From positions 1 to 64,000 of the forward strand of contig NZ_VZZJ01000003.1 in the NCBI RefSeq assembly GCF_008806345.1: a stretch of 64,000 bases of DNA. The letters run 5' to 3'. Positions 1 through 8,724 of this stretch are shown piece after piece. Under the pieces are notes generated by a model, which worked only from the letters and a program-made list of their open reading frames with translations, did no database searches and was not told the DNA's origin. Made by a program: the position numbers and the translations under genes. This stretch comes from Methylobacterium planeticum (GTDB taxonomy: Bacteria; Pseudomonadota; Alphaproteobacteria; Rhizobiales; Beijerinckiaceae). Every line of letters begins with the position of its first letter. Positions within the stretch are counted from its first letter, which is position 1.

Positions 1-268
1 TAAGCGCCTCACCCGACCGAAGCCGAGCTCATCAGCCCAGATTGTCCAAGAGATGTTTCGGCGACCGGGCCGCTTCCGCGGCCGGCGCCTATGAGCAGCG
101 GTATACGCAGCCCGCTCCGGCCCGTCAACCCAAGAATCCGAACCCCAATCCCAACCACCCCTTCCCGACACCCGTGTGACAGGCGGGCCTGGAGCCGCGC
201 GCATCCAGCATCAGGGGGGAACCATCGCGAATTTTCGCTCTCTCGGACCCGCGGATCTGCGACGCCCC
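1..268. other. No gene recognised at left edge
   Basis: This stretch precedes the 3' end of the DUF2244 gene. I see no frame with family resemblance, no tRNA and no convincing hairpin with a T-run. The long minus-strand frame crossing it is arginine- and proline-rich and lies antisense to endonuclease III, so I treat it as a shadow. The window may begin inside an intergenic region or at the stop codon of an unseen gene. Confidence 0.5.
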
Positions 269-790
269 TCAAAATCCCTTCTTCACCACGGCGAGCGCGT
301 GGGTCAGGCCGCGGGCGATGCGCGCCCGCTCGTCCGGCGAGGCATCGCGTGCCACCACGACATGCTGCCGACGCGAGACCAGCGTGACGCGCTGCAGCCC
401 GTACTCGTCGTCCTCGACGGTCGTCAGCTTCGTCCAGAGCGGGTTGAAGCGCCATTCGCGCCGCTCGCCGCGGTGGCTGACGCGGGCGAGCAGGATCTCG
501 AGCTGCGAGATCATCACCTCCTCGAAGGAACGCCCACGCCGAAGGCTGACCTTCAGAGCCGCGTAGAGCGCGATCATATCGAGGCCGAAGAACCCGGCGA
601 TCGGCCAGAAGCCCATCCGCCAGCACCAGATCGAGGTCACGAGAGACACGAGGCAGCATCCCGCCATGACGACGCGAAAACCGGTCCGGCCGAGGGATTG
701 ATGAGGACGGATCGTTGCCGCGAAGACCGGCCGCTCGATCGCGTTTGGATCGAGCCCGTCGGGATGGGCAGAAAGGTTGCCGCTCGCCAT
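269..790 (-). CDS. DUF2244 family membrane protein
   Basis: A 173-residue protein of the DUF2244 family, whose role is unknown. About residues 35-75 hold two hydrophobic segments. A conserved basic stretch follows, with GERREWRFNP and KLTTVEDDEYGLQRV, then a small globular tail. The frame extends further upstream, but the ATG at 790 gives the normal family length and leaves only 20 bp to the divergent nth start. The longer version would run through nth and is rejected. Its head-to-head arrangement with nth suggests a shared promoter region, although 20 bp cannot hold two full promoters. Family assignment is by sequence pattern only. Confidence 0.85.
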   Translation of the reverse strand: MASGNLSAHPDGLDPNAIERPVFAATIRPHQSLGRTGFRVVMAGCCLVSLVTSIWCWRMGFWPIAGFFGLDMIALYAALKVSLRRGRSFEEVMISQLEILLARVSHRGERREWRFNPLWTKLTTVEDDEYGLQRVTLVSRRQHVVVARDASPDERARIARGLTHALAVVKKGF

Positions 791-810
791 AAGCGCAATA
801 TAACGCGCGG

Positions 811-1539
811 ATGCCCGCCAGGAAGACGTCGAATGTCCGGAAAGCGCCGATCCGGGGCACCCTCGCCCAGCCGATTGTCGCACGCATCGAGACGGCCCCC
901 TCGCCCGTCGATGCCGCGACGGTTCGGGAGATCTTCGCGCGTCTGAGCGCGGCAAATCCCGAGCCCCGTGCGGAACTCGCGTACCGCAACGCCTTCACGC
1001 TCCTGGTCGCCGTGGTCCTCTCCGCCCAGGCAACCGACAAGAGCGTCAACCTCGCCACCGCTCCGCTCTTCGCGCTCGCCGATACGCCCGAGAAGATGCT
1101 GGCCCTCGGCGAGGAGACTGTGCGCGGCTACATCCGGACGATCGGGCTCTTCAACACCAAGGCGAAGAACGTGATCGCCCTCTCCCGCATCCTGGTGGAG
1201 CGGCATGGCGGAGAGGTGCCCCCTCTGCGCCGCGACCTCGAAATCCTGCCGGGCGTCGGCACGAAGACCGCGAGCGTGGTGCTCAACGTCGCCTTCGGAA
1301 AGGAGACCATCGCGGTCGACACGCACATCTTTCGCGTGGCGAACCGGATCCCGCTGATCGTGGCTCCGACCACCGACAAGGTGCAGGCCGGCCTCGAGGC
1401 CCTGGTGCCGGCACCCTACCGGCTCAACGCCCATCACTGGCTCATCCTCTTCGGGCGCTACATCTGCAAGGCGCGCAGGCCCGAATGCCCCCGCTGCCCC
1501 ATCACCGACCTCTGCCGCTATCCCTCGAAGACCGTGTGA
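811..1539 (+). CDS. nth: Endonuclease III (DNA glycosylase/AP lyase)
   Basis: A base-excision repair enzyme that removes oxidised pyrimidines and cleaves the resulting abasic site. The 242-residue product carries the helix-hairpin-helix motif LPGVGTKTA with catalytic Lys152, the catalytic Asp170 in AVDTHIFRVANR, and a C-terminal 4Fe-4S loop with Cys219, Cys226, Cys229 and Cys235 (spacing 6-2-5). A basic N-terminal extension of about 30 residues, relative to the roughly 211-residue E. coli enzyme, is common in alphaproteobacteria. The gene is monocistronic and divergent from the DUF2244 gene. All key residues are present. Confidence 0.97.
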   Translation: MPARKTSNVRKAPIRGTLAQPIVARIETAPSPVDAATVREIFARLSAANPEPRAELAYRNAFTLLVAVVLSAQATDKSVNLATAPLFALADTPEKMLALGEETVRGYIRTIGLFNTKAKNVIALSRILVERHGGEVPPLRRDLEILPGVGTKTASVVLNVAFGKETIAVDTHIFRVANRIPLIVAPTTDKVQAGLEALVPAPYRLNAHHWLILFGRYICKARRPECPRCPITDLCRYPSKTV

Positions 1540-1546
1540 CCCCGCG

Positions 1547-1696
1547 CGAGGCTTAGCGGTCGAGGCTTGGCGGTCGAGGCTTGGCGGTCGAGGCTTGGCG
1601 GTCGAGGCTTGGCGGTCGAGGCTTGGCGGTCGAGGCTTGGCGGTCGAGGCTTGGCGGTCGAGGCTTGGCGGTCGAGGCTTGGCGGTCGAGGCTCGG
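1547..1696. repeat. 14-nt minisatellite, about 10.7 copies
   Basis: Ten consecutive copies of the 14-mer CGGTCGAGGCTTGG run from 1557 to 1696, preceded by a partial copy with one change. The last copy has one T-to-C change at 1694. The array begins 8 nt after the nth stop and ends 180 nt before purC. The unit is not palindromic. Because 14 is not a multiple of 3, a reading frame through it gives a 14-residue repeat, but there is no ribosome site or family match, so I do not consider it coding. Such near-perfect identity suggests recent slippage expansion. Confidence 0.97.
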
Positions 1697-1876
1697 CCGG
1701 CGTCCGCGGGGGATCAGCCGCACGGCTAACGCGTTGTGCTGAAAGTCCGCTTCGGGTAGTTTGCCAGGCGGTCGCCGAGGGCCTTCGGCAATGATGCGCT
1801 CTCGCGGCCCGACCTTCCATCAGGTCGCCACGCCGCGGATTCCGCACATCATTTCGTCGCCCAGGAGTCACGGCCC

Positions 1877-2671
1877 ATGGACTTCCTCAAACCACGGTAC
1901 ACGCCTATGAACCGCCGCCGTCGCATCTACGAGGGCAAGGCGAAGGTCCTCTACGAGGGACCTGAGCCCGGGACGCTCATCCAGCACTTCAAGGATGACG
2001 CGACCGCCTTCAACGCGAAGAAGCATGAGATCATCGACGGCAAGGGTGTGCTGAACAACCGGATCTCGGAATTCGTGTTCCAGCACCTCAACGATATTGG
2101 CGTACCAACCCACTTCATCCGCCGCCTGAACATGCGCGAGCAGCTCATCCGTGAGGTGGAGATCATCCCGCTCGAGGTCGTGGTGCGCAACGTGGCGGCC
2201 GGCTCGCTCGCCACGCGGCTCGGCCTCGAGGAGGGAACGCAGCTGCCCCGCTCGATCATCGAATTCTACTACAAGAACGACCAGCTCAACGACCCGATGG
2301 TGTCGGAAGAGCACATCACGGCCTTCGGCTGGGCGACGCCGCAGGAGATCGACGACATCATGGCGCTCGCCATCCGGGTCAACGACTTCCTGTCGGGGCT
2401 CTTCCTCGGCGTCGGAATCCGCCTCGTCGACTTCAAGATGGAGACGGGCCGGCTCTGGGAAGGCGACATGATGCGGATCGTGGTCGCTGACGAGATCTCC
2501 CCGGATTCCTGCCGCCTGTGGGACATCAAGTCGTCCGACAAGCTCGACAAGGATCGTTTCCGCAAGGATCTCGGCGGCCTGATCGAGGCCTATACCGAAG
2601 TCGCCAAGCGGCTCGGAATCATGTCGGAGAACGAGAAGGTCCAGACGGGCGGCCCCCGTCTCGTCCAGTAA
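1877..2671 (+). CDS. purC: SAICAR synthetase
   Basis: Phosphoribosylaminoimidazole-succinocarboxamide synthase, the ATP-dependent step of purine synthesis that joins CAIR and aspartate. The 264-residue protein shows the N-terminal [11 protein letters not shown] nucleotide-binding strand, the signature [15 protein letters not shown], and [11 protein letters not shown] near residue 180. The ATG at 1877 follows AGGAG by 9 nt; Met11 is an alternative start that keeps the core intact. Unlike many alphaproteobacteria, purC is here separated from purS-purQ by about 9 kb. A 14-nt repeat array lies upstream and a long hairpin follows. Confidence 0.97.
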   Translation: MDFLKPRYTPMNRRRRIYEGKAKVLYEGPEPGTLIQHFKDDATAFNAKKHEIIDGKGVLNNRISEFVFQHLNDIGVPTHFIRRLNMREQLIREVEIIPLEVVVRNVAAGSLATRLGLEEGTQLPRSIIEFYYKNDQLNDPMVSEEHITAFGWATPQEIDDIMALAIRVNDFLSGLFLGVGIRLVDFKMETGRLWEGDMMRIVVADEISPDSCRLWDIKSSDKLDKDRFRKDLGGLIEAYTEVAKRLGIMSENEKVQTGGPRLVQ

Positions 2672-2711
2672 GGCAGCGGGCCGGCGTTTACGCTCCGGCC
2701 GCGCGCGATCG

Positions 2712-2756
2712 GGAACGGCAGGGGGCCACGCGGCAGCGGCGGCCCCCTGCCGTTCC
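2712..2756. terminator. Bidirectional hairpin between purC and the GT2 gene
   Basis: A perfect 16-bp stem (2712-2727 with 2741-2756, beginning GGAACGGCAGGGGGCC) encloses a 13-nt loop between two convergent genes. There is no T-run, so it may terminate inefficiently or act by protecting both mRNA ends. Confidence 0.75.
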
Positions 2757-2765
2757 GGAGTGAAC

Positions 2766-4856
2766 TCACTCCAGATCCTCGCCGAAGGTCGTGAGCGACA
2801 GGGCGGGATGGTAGAACGGGTCGTGGCGGATCGTATCGCGCCAGCGCTCGACGAAGCCGTGGGCCTCGCGCTCGAAACGCTGACGCGCCTCGCCGACCGC
2901 CGGGCCACGGCTCACGGATTCCAGGTGCGCGAGGACCGCGGCCGGCGTCCACACCGTCTTGTAGCCGGCCTTGCCGAGCCGCAGGCAGAAATCGACATCG
3001 TTGAAATCGATCGGGAACGCCTCGGCGTCGAAGCCGCCGACCGAGTCGTACTTCGCGCGCGAGACGGCGAGGCATGCGGCGGTCACCGCCGAGACCTCGT
3101 GGGCGACCTTGAGGCGTCCGAGATGCCCAGGCGTCTCGCTGGACCTGCGCCGCAGAATGTGGCCGGCGCGGCCTCCGAGGCCCACGACGACCCCGGCATG
3201 CTGCAGGGTTCCGTTGCCGTAGAGGAGCTTCGCCCCGACCGCGCCCACCTCGGGCCGGGCAGCTTGGCGCACCATTGCGTCGAGCCAATCCGGCGCCAGG
3301 ATTGCGACGTCGTTGTTGAGGAGAACCACGATGTCGCCGCTCGCGGCCGCGACGCCCCGATTGACCATCGCGGAGAAGTTGAACGGCGCCGGTTCGATGA
3401 TGATCTGAACACGCCGGTCGGCGCGCAACGTCTCGTAGAAGCCGAGCACGTCGGCATCGCTCGACCCGTTGTCCACGATCACGACCTCGATCGTCGGGTA
3501 GCTCGTCTCGTGCAGGATGCCCCGGCAGACCCGCGTGATCAGGTCGTAGCGGTCCCGCGACGGGATCACGATGCTCACCGAGGGCGCAGGCTTGGGCATG
3601 GACCAGCGCAGGTCGACATGTCCGGCCGCGACGTCCGACTCGACGGGTGCCATGACCGACTGCAGATGCCGCGATAGCGCCGCAGCCCCTGGTATCAGAT
3701 CGGCGGGCGGACGCTGCGTCCGGCTGAGAATGCGCTGCACATGGGCCACGTGCCGCGCCGTCGTGGCGACGGACAATCGAAGCTCTTCGGCGAACCCATC
3801 GATGGCCCCGGCCATCCGGAGCGGCCATCGTTCGATCAGCGCGCGCGTGAGGAGCGCCGGCTTGTCGAAGTAGCCGGTCGTGAGCGCGAGGTCGGGGCTC
3901 CAATCGGGCTTGAGGACGGGGGCGCCCGCCCCGTGCACCGCATCCCCGTAGACGAGATCGAGTTCAGGCCGCTCCGCCGCCGCGTGTCCGAGGAGCGCGA
4001 GGGCATCGGGGGTCAGCGTCTCGCCTGGATCGACGACGCAGAGCGCATCCGCATCAGCGAGCAGATCGTCCACATGATCGGTCTCTCGCCAGGCTTCGTG
4101 GACGAACCGGACATCCTCTGGGGTCGCGCGCCGCAGCTCACCGGCCGCCCATCGAATGACGGCCCGCCAATCCTGGTGCGTCTGCCCACGCAGACTCCCG
4201 ATCGTCGGCGCGAGCCCCCTCCCCTCCCCTCGCCGAACCGGGATGAGCACACGGATCCTGGGTCCGCGCGGGTAAATCCTCTGGCGGGACGGGCCCTGGC
4301 GCGCCGCCGACCAAGCCGAGTAGCGTGACAGCGGTTCCGTCGCGCAGGCACCGCGCAGGATATCGCGGAAGCGCCGTTCATCGCGGCGAGCCATCTGATA
4401 CGCGGCTGCGAACGCCCGCAGGGGCCGTTTGACGAGGCATTCCCCGAGGAGGCCCGCATGGCTGCGCAGCCCGACGCGCTCCAGGGCGAACCCTGAGCCC
4501 GCATCGACGGCGAGCCGGATCTCGGCAACGTCCGGGGGCAGCAGGCCGAGCCAATGCGCCCGGGCCAGCATCACGCCAGGCAGAACGAAATCCTGGATTG
4601 CCCCCTCGGCGCGGACGAGACGCAGCAGGGGGCGCAGCGCCGCCGCGGTCGCGTCGTTGGCGTAGCTCAGGACGATCCAGCCGCCACGGGCATCCTCTTC
4701 GAGGACCAGCCGCTGATCGAACACAGGATCGTCGCAGGGCTCCAAGCGGAAATTCGTCTGCCGTCCGAGCCACGGTCGAGCGGGACCCAGTCGGATCAGG
4801 AGATCGCCCTCGACGATCGGAGCGAGCGCCTCATTGTGCGGCTCCGGGCTCGCCAC
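2766..4856 (-). CDS. Family 2 glycosyltransferase, two GT-A-like modules
   Basis: About 696 residues. The C-terminal half (about residues 420-690) is a typical GT2 domain with PSVSIVIPSRDRYDL, a VIVDNGSSDADV nucleotide-sugar strand, the metal-binding-type LLNNDVAIL and the acceptor-side FNDVDFCLRLGKAGY. The N-terminal half has a weaker GT-A-like segment (RIRVLIPVRRGEGRG, LTPDALALLGHAA) that looks degenerate. Such proteins usually build cell-surface polysaccharide. I prefer the GTG at 4856. The frame reaches another GTG at 4916, but those 20 extra residues are Arg/Pro-rich and lie inside the upstream gene. The gene still overlaps the upstream gene's 3' end, suggesting translational coupling. 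Confidence 0.85.
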   Translation of the reverse strand: MASPEPHNEALAPIVEGDLLIRLGPARPWLGRQTNFRLEPCDDPVFDQRLVLEEDARGGWIVLSYANDATAAALRPLLRLVRAEGAIQDFVLPGVMLARAHWLGLLPPDVAEIRLAVDAGSGFALERVGLRSHAGLLGECLVKRPLRAFAAAYQMARRDERRFRDILRGACATEPLSRYSAWSAARQGPSRQRIYPRGPRIRVLIPVRRGEGRGLAPTIGSLRGQTHQDWRAVIRWAAGELRRATPEDVRFVHEAWRETDHVDDLLADADALCVVDPGETLTPDALALLGHAAAERPELDLVYGDAVHGAGAPVLKPDWSPDLALTTGYFDKPALLTRALIERWPLRMAGAIDGFAEELRLSVATTARHVAHVQRILSRTQRPPADLIPGAAALSRHLQSVMAPVESDVAAGHVDLRWSMPKPAPSVSIVIPSRDRYDLITRVCRGILHETSYPTIEVVIVDNGSSDADVLGFYETLRADRRVQIIIEPAPFNFSAMVNRGVAAASGDIVVLLNNDVAILAPDWLDAMVRQAARPEVGAVGAKLLYGNGTLQHAGVVVGLGGRAGHILRRRSSETPGHLGRLKVAHEVSAVTAACLAVSRAKYDSVGGFDAEAFPIDFNDVDFCLRLGKAGYKTVWTPAAVLAHLESVSRGPAVGEARQRFEREAHGFVERWRDTIRHDPFYHPALSLTTFGEDLE

Positions 4857-5484
4857 CCGCGCTCGCGGCCGGTACGGGCTTGCGCCGCGCGGGCGCCTTC
4901 TTGGCTTTCGCGCCACCGCCGAGGCCGACCTCGATCTCGTAATCGCGCGTCATCGCAGCGGGCACGACGAGATCCTCCTCGATGACGGAGAAGAAGCCCT
5001 GGGCCTCGCCGGGCGCGACGGTCACGGACGTCCGGTGGCTGCGCGATGTGACCACCTTGTCGTCGTACTTGATCACGATCGTCAGCGGCACATCGAAACG
5101 GCCGGGCGCGCCGGCGGGTCCGAGAAGCACGCGCCCTTCCACCCCGACCTTGACGCTGATCGACCCGTCCTGGCGCCGAACGCATTCGCGAGCCAGCCGC
5201 CCGAGGCTCATCTGGGTCCGGATGCTCGCCGCATTGCCGGCGGATCCGCCCATGGCCTGCAGCGCTGCGCCCCCTTCGGTGACCCCAACGGGCGGACAGT
5301 AGGGCGCCTCGAGTTCCGGGGCCTGCGAGGGGGGAACGGTCGTCCCGCCGTACTTGAAGATATTCGACAGGAAGTTGCCCTCCTCGGCACGCGGGCCCGA
5401 GGCTGCGAGAACCCCGAGCGCCACCAATCCACCGAGCCGCAGCCATCCCTTCTTCGCGTGATCCCGCCGGCTTGTCCGTACCAT
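4831..5484 (-). CDS. Secreted protein of unknown function
   Basis: A 217-residue protein with a clear Sec signal: a basic start followed by a hydrophobic GGLVALGVLAAS and the cleavage-like GPRAEE around residue 33. The mature part is beta-rich, with two cysteines (in APYCPP and RECVRR), repeated I/V strands such as FDVPLTIVIKYDDKVV, and a Lys/Ala/Pro tail that may touch the cell wall. I do not recognise the family. The start at 5484 is chosen for the signal peptide; an earlier Met in the frame adds 11 basic residues. It sits 36 nt downstream of the IalB-like gene and overlaps the glycosyltransferase, so the three may be one operon for the envelope. Confidence 0.75.
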   Translation of the reverse strand: MVRTSRRDHAKKGWLRLGGLVALGVLAASGPRAEEGNFLSNIFKYGGTTVPPSQAPELEAPYCPPVGVTEGGAALQAMGGSAGNAASIRTQMSLGRLARECVRRQDGSISVKVGVEGRVLLGPAGAPGRFDVPLTIVIKYDDKVVTSRSHRTSVTVAPGEAQGFFSVIEEDLVVPAAMTRDYEIEVGLGGGAKAKKAPARRKPVPAASAGGEPGAAQ

Positions 5485-5520
5485 GCCGTTTCGCGCCCTC
5501 GCGGTCCTTCTCTGCACTGC

Positions 5521-6045
5521 TTACTTCAGGCTGTCGAAGCCGGCACCGAAACCCTTCATCGACAGCGGAATCCCGACGCCCTCCTCCGGCGTCTGGAAGA
5601 CGATGAAGGTCGCCTGTGTGCCGGCCTTGAATTGCCGGATCAGAGTGTCGTCCATCACCACCTCCGCGACGCATCCCGTCGTCAGGCAGCGCACGAAGCC
5701 GGCGCGTCCGATGTCGGTCTGGTCGATCTTCAGGCCGAGTCCCGAGGGCAGCAGCACCCCGAGGGGGGCCACGACCCGCAGCAGGTAGCCGCGATTGTCC
5801 GCGGTCTTCAGGACGATGACCACCAGGGTCAGGTTCGGTCGGTCCTCGGCGGCGAGGTACTGCACCATGGCGCATTGCTCCGCCTTGGCGCCGGCCGGCG
5901 TCTCGCAGCGAAGCTGCCAATCCTCGAAGGTCTTGCGCACCATGCCTTGCGCTTGGGCGGGGCCGGAACCGGCGAGCGCGAGCATTGCAGGGGCAAGTGC
6001 CACGGTGAGACGCCTTGCAGCAGCCAGCCCAGTTCGCAGACCCAC
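5521..6045 (-). CDS. Invasion-associated locus B (IalB) family protein
   Basis: A 174-residue exported protein. The signal segment RRLTVALAPAMLALAG ends near PAQAQG, and the mature chain begins MVRKTFEDWQLRCETP, characteristic of IalB family proteins. Three cysteines follow (QCAMVQY, VRCLTTGCVAEV), consistent with periplasmic disulfides. The GTG at 6045 is chosen because AGAGGG lies 8 nt upstream and the signal is complete; a TTG further up would only add a charged stretch. IalB was named in Bartonella for erythrocyte entry, but its homologues are widespread in free-living Rhizobiales and their job there is unknown. Confidence 0.85.
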   Translation of the reverse strand: MGLRTGLAAARRLTVALAPAMLALAGSGPAQAQGMVRKTFEDWQLRCETPAGAKAEQCAMVQYLAAEDRPNLTLVVIVLKTADNRGYLLRVVAPLGVLLPSGLGLKIDQTDIGRAGFVRCLTTGCVAEVVMDDTLIRQFKAGTQATFIVFQTPEEGVGIPLSMKGFGAGFDSLK

Positions 6046-6235
6046 GCGCCGATCCCTCTTCGTGCGCCCCGGTGCCGAGATGGGCGCCGGGCCGAAAGCC
6101 CGGTGTTCCGACCATGCTGGGCCGTCCGCTGTCAAGCGAAGACGGTCGGCTCATTGTTGCCATAATGAGCTATCCGCGCGTGCGGCTACGCTCTAATTAT
6201 GAACCTGATCAGTCCCTCGCACCGGAGCGCCCTCC

Positions 6236-6604
6236 ATGCGTCACCTCGCCCTGCCGGCCCTCCTCGTCCTCGCTGGCCTCTCGCAGGCGGCGGCTGACCC
6301 GCTCCCGATCGGGGAGACGACGTATATCGAGCGCTCCCTCAACCGCAGCGGCCCGCTGACGATCGAGCATCCCCCCGTATCTCGAAACCCCTACGGACGG
6401 CGCAACGGGAGCGCGGCCGAGATCGCGGGCTTCTGCCGCGACGGCGGTTACGTGCGGCGGCGCGACGCGAACGGCCATGCGACGATCATCCGGCAACGCG
6501 AGGTCTGCGACAGCGTCGCGCCGCGCACGCTCTATCCCGGACAGGTCGATCCGCGGCCGACCTGGCCCGTCGAGGAGGTCCGCGTCCTCCGGTCGAAGGG
6601 CTGA
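6236..6604 (+). CDS. Small secreted protein, unknown
   Basis: A 122-residue product with a signal peptide (MRHLALPALLVLAGLSQAAA, cleavage near residue 20). The mature part has two cysteines in FCRDGGYV and REVCDS, which could pair, and a charged, proline-containing end. No family was recognised. It is a single gene, divergent from the IalB-like gene. Its TGA lies inside a hairpin that also contains the stop codon of the convergent metalloprotease gene. Confidence 0.75.
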   Translation: MRHLALPALLVLAGLSQAAADPLPIGETTYIERSLNRSGPLTIEHPPVSRNPYGRRNGSAAEIAGFCRDGGYVRRRDANGHATIIRQREVCDSVAPRTLYPGQVDPRPTWPVEEVRVLRSKG

Positions 6605-6622
6605 GCCCCTTCCGGCTCAGCC
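6599..6622. terminator. Hairpin containing both convergent stop codons
   Basis: GGCTGAGCC (6599-6607) pairs with GGCTCAGCC (6614-6622) around a 6-nt loop. The plus-strand TGA (6602-6604) and the minus-strand TGA (6617-6619) both lie in the stem. No T-run follows. Confidence 0.65.
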
Positions 6623-7351
6623 GTACCGATGCAGCGTCGCCCCGTACCGCTTGAGCCATGCTTCCGCCTCATCGACGTGGGGGCACAGGCCGCCGAGCAG
6701 GGTCCAGAACCGGTTCGAGTGGTTCATCTCGCGCAGATGGGCCATTTCGTGGGCGACGAGATAATCGAGCACCAGGGGCGGCGCCATGATCAGTCGCCAA
6801 GAGAAGTTCAGGTCGCCGCGTGCCGTGCAGGAGCCCCAACGGCTTCGCGTGTCGCGCACGGTGATGCGCTTCGGCCCCTGCCCCAACCGCTCCGTGTAGC
6901 GGCCGACCGCCACCGCGAGGTCACGCCGAACCTCGCGCTCGAGGAACTCGCGAACCCGTCGCGCGATGTGCGCGGCCTCGCAGGATACCGAGATGGCGGG
7001 CTCGGGACCGTCGCCGACCAGCGTGGTCGCACCGCTCCGAACGCCCCGGTGGATGATCCGGTGAGACACGCCGCGGAGGGGCAGGAGCGCGCCGCCCGCG
7101 AAGGGCACGCGCTCCGGCAACCGCGCGAGGCGGGCCGCGATCCACCCGCCGTGGCTGGTGGCGAATCGCTGCGCAGTCGCGATCGCGGTCCGGGCCGGCA
7201 GCGTGATCACCACCTCCCCGGTCGCCTGAGACACCCGCAGCGTCAGCCGACGCGCAGCCGGCAACCGGCGCACGGCGATGCGCAGGGTCTCGCCGCCATG
7301 GACGATGTCGAGATGGTCAGGATCCGGCCGGCGCAGGAGGGCGAGGGGCAT
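6617..7351 (-). CDS. YgjP/DUF45-type zinc metalloprotease
   Basis: A 244-residue cytoplasmic protein of the YgjP-like (M48-related, SprT-fold) family. The zinc site is VAHEMAHLREMNHSNRFW, with His-Glu-x-x-His and the third His in MNHS. The upstream part carries TVRDTRSRWGSCTARGDLNFSW, the family's most conserved block. Substrates are unknown; related SprT-type enzymes act on protein-DNA crosslinks, but this is not established for YgjP. The ATG at 7351 gives full family length. It is convergent with the small secreted gene and shows no clear operon partner. Confidence 0.92.
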   Translation of the reverse strand: MPLALLRRPDPDHLDIVHGGETLRIAVRRLPAARRLTLRVSQATGEVVITLPARTAIATAQRFATSHGGWIAARLARLPERVPFAGGALLPLRGVSHRIIHRGVRSGATTLVGDGPEPAISVSCEAAHIARRVREFLEREVRRDLAVAVGRYTERLGQGPKRITVRDTRSRWGSCTARGDLNFSWRLIMAPPLVLDYLVAHEMAHLREMNHSNRFWTLLGGLCPHVDEAEAWLKRYGATLHRYG

Positions 7352-7446
7352 GAGGCCAGCTTAGCCTCACGCGGTCGGTCCCTCCAGTCGCGCTTCGGCC
7401 GGCGCACGCGTTTTCAGGAGGCGCGGCTTTCGGGCGACTCCGCGCC

Positions 7447-8724
7447 TCAGACGACGCGCCGGAGGTAGGGCTGCGCTTCGGCCGGCTGAGCCTGCATCTC
7501 GCAGATGAAGGAACTGATGCGCGGCGCGATGACGGTCCGGTATCGCGACCCGTTGAATACCCCGTAATGCCCAACGCCGGTCTGCAGGTGATAGGCCTTG
7601 CGCGAGGCCGGGAGGTTCGGCGTCAGTTCGAGGGCGGCCTGTGTCTGCCCGACCCCGGAAATGTCGTCGTTCTCGCCCTCGACCGCGAGGATGGCGCAGC
7701 GGCGGATCGCGCCGAGGTCGACCGGGACGCCGTGATGCAGCATCGTCCCGCGCGGTAGCGCGTGTTCGACGAACACGGTCCGGACCGTCTGCAGGTAGAA
7801 CTCCGCCGTGAGGTCCATCACGGCCAGATACTCGTCGTAGAACTCCCGGTGCTTCTCGGCGGAGTCACCGTCCCCGGTGACGAGGTGATCGAACATCTCG
7901 GCATGCGCGTTGACGTGCCGGTCGAGGTTCATCGCCATGAAGCCCGAGAGTTGCAGGAACCCCGGATAGACCTGGCGCCACGCGCCCGGGTAGAGGGGCG
8001 GAACCAGGGTGATGCAGTTGCGCTCGAACCACGTCTGGCCGCGCTCCTGCGCGAGGCAGTTCACGGCGGTCGGCGACCGCCGCGTATCGATGGGACCGCC
8101 CATCAGCGTCATCGACACGGGCACGGAGGGGCTGGCCTCGGCCTCCATCACCGCGACCGCGGCCGCGACGGGCACCGCGGGCTGGCACACGGCCATGACG
8201 TGCAGGTCCGGCCCGAGATCGCGGAACATGTCCTTGAGGTAGTCGATGTAGGTGTCGAGATCGAAGCGGCCCTCGACCAGCGGCACCATGCGCGCATCGG
8301 CCCAGTCGGTGATGAAGACCTGATGGTTGGGCAGCATCGCGTCGACGGTGCCGCGCAGGAGCGTGGCGTAGTGCCCCGACATCGGGGCCACGATGAGGAG
8401 CTTCGGTTGCGCCCCGGCGGTGGCATGGTGGTATCCGCGATCAAATGCGATGACCCGGCAGAAGGGTCGCTCCCACACGATCCGCTCGCTGACCGGAACG
8501 CTCACCCCATCGATGCGGGTCTCGTTGATGCCGAAACTCGGCTTGCCGTAGCGGCGGGTGACCCGCTCGAACATCTCGCAGCCCGCCGACATGGAGCGGG
8601 CATAGGGCGAGTACGCCAGGGGATTGGCCGGGTTGGCGAGGCTGTGCCGGACCATGTCGGCGCCGACGCGGACAGGCGTCAGCATCGCCCGCGCACCCTC
8701 GTACCAGAAGTAAGCCAAATCCAT
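7447..8724 (-). CDS. phaZ: Intracellular polyhydroxyalkanoate depolymerase
   Basis: Degrades stored PHB granules. The 425-residue protein matches the intracellular type I depolymerase family. The nucleophile is Cys180 in AVCQPAVPV (a lipase box with Cys in place of Ser, as in this family), followed by the acid in EGENDDISG and the histidine in GVGHYGVFNG. The N terminus MDLAYFWYEGARAM is also typical. The start at 8724 has GTAGAGGCG upstream; the frame extends 18 residues further but these lack family similarity. The gene is divergent from regB, so storage breakdown and redox control share a 152-bp promoter region. Its ribosome-binding site could pair with the small RNA at 12475. Confidence 0.95.
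   Translation of the reverse strand: MDLAYFWYEGARAMLTPVRVGADMVRHSLANPANPLAYSPYARSMSAGCEMFERVTRRYGKPSFGINETRIDGVSVPVSERIVWERPFCRVIAFDRGYHHATAGAQPKLLIVAPMSGHYATLLRGTVDAMLPNHQVFITDWADARMVPLVEGRFDLDTYIDYLKDMFRDLGPDLHVMAVCQPAVPVAAAVAVMEAEASPSVPVSMTLMGGPIDTRRSPTAVNCLAQERGQTWFERNCITLVPPLYPGAWRQVYPGFLQLSGFMAMNLDRHVNAHAEMFDHLVTGDGDSAEKHREFYDEYLAVMDLTAEFYLQTVRTVFVEHALPRGTMLHHGVPVDLGAIRRCAILAVEGENDDISGVGQTQAALELTPNLPASRKAYHLQTGVGHYGVFNGSRYRTVIAPRISSFICEMQAQPAEAQPYLRRVV

Noticed and set aside
1547-1696. Tandem repeat as a CRISPR array
   Set aside because: The 14-nt units abut directly with no spacers, and no cas genes are present.
1567-1794. Repeat-encoded small protein
   Set aside because: The 14-residue repeat arises from translating a 14-nt repeat in any frame; there is no ribosome site, no downstream domain, and the opposite strand is equally open.
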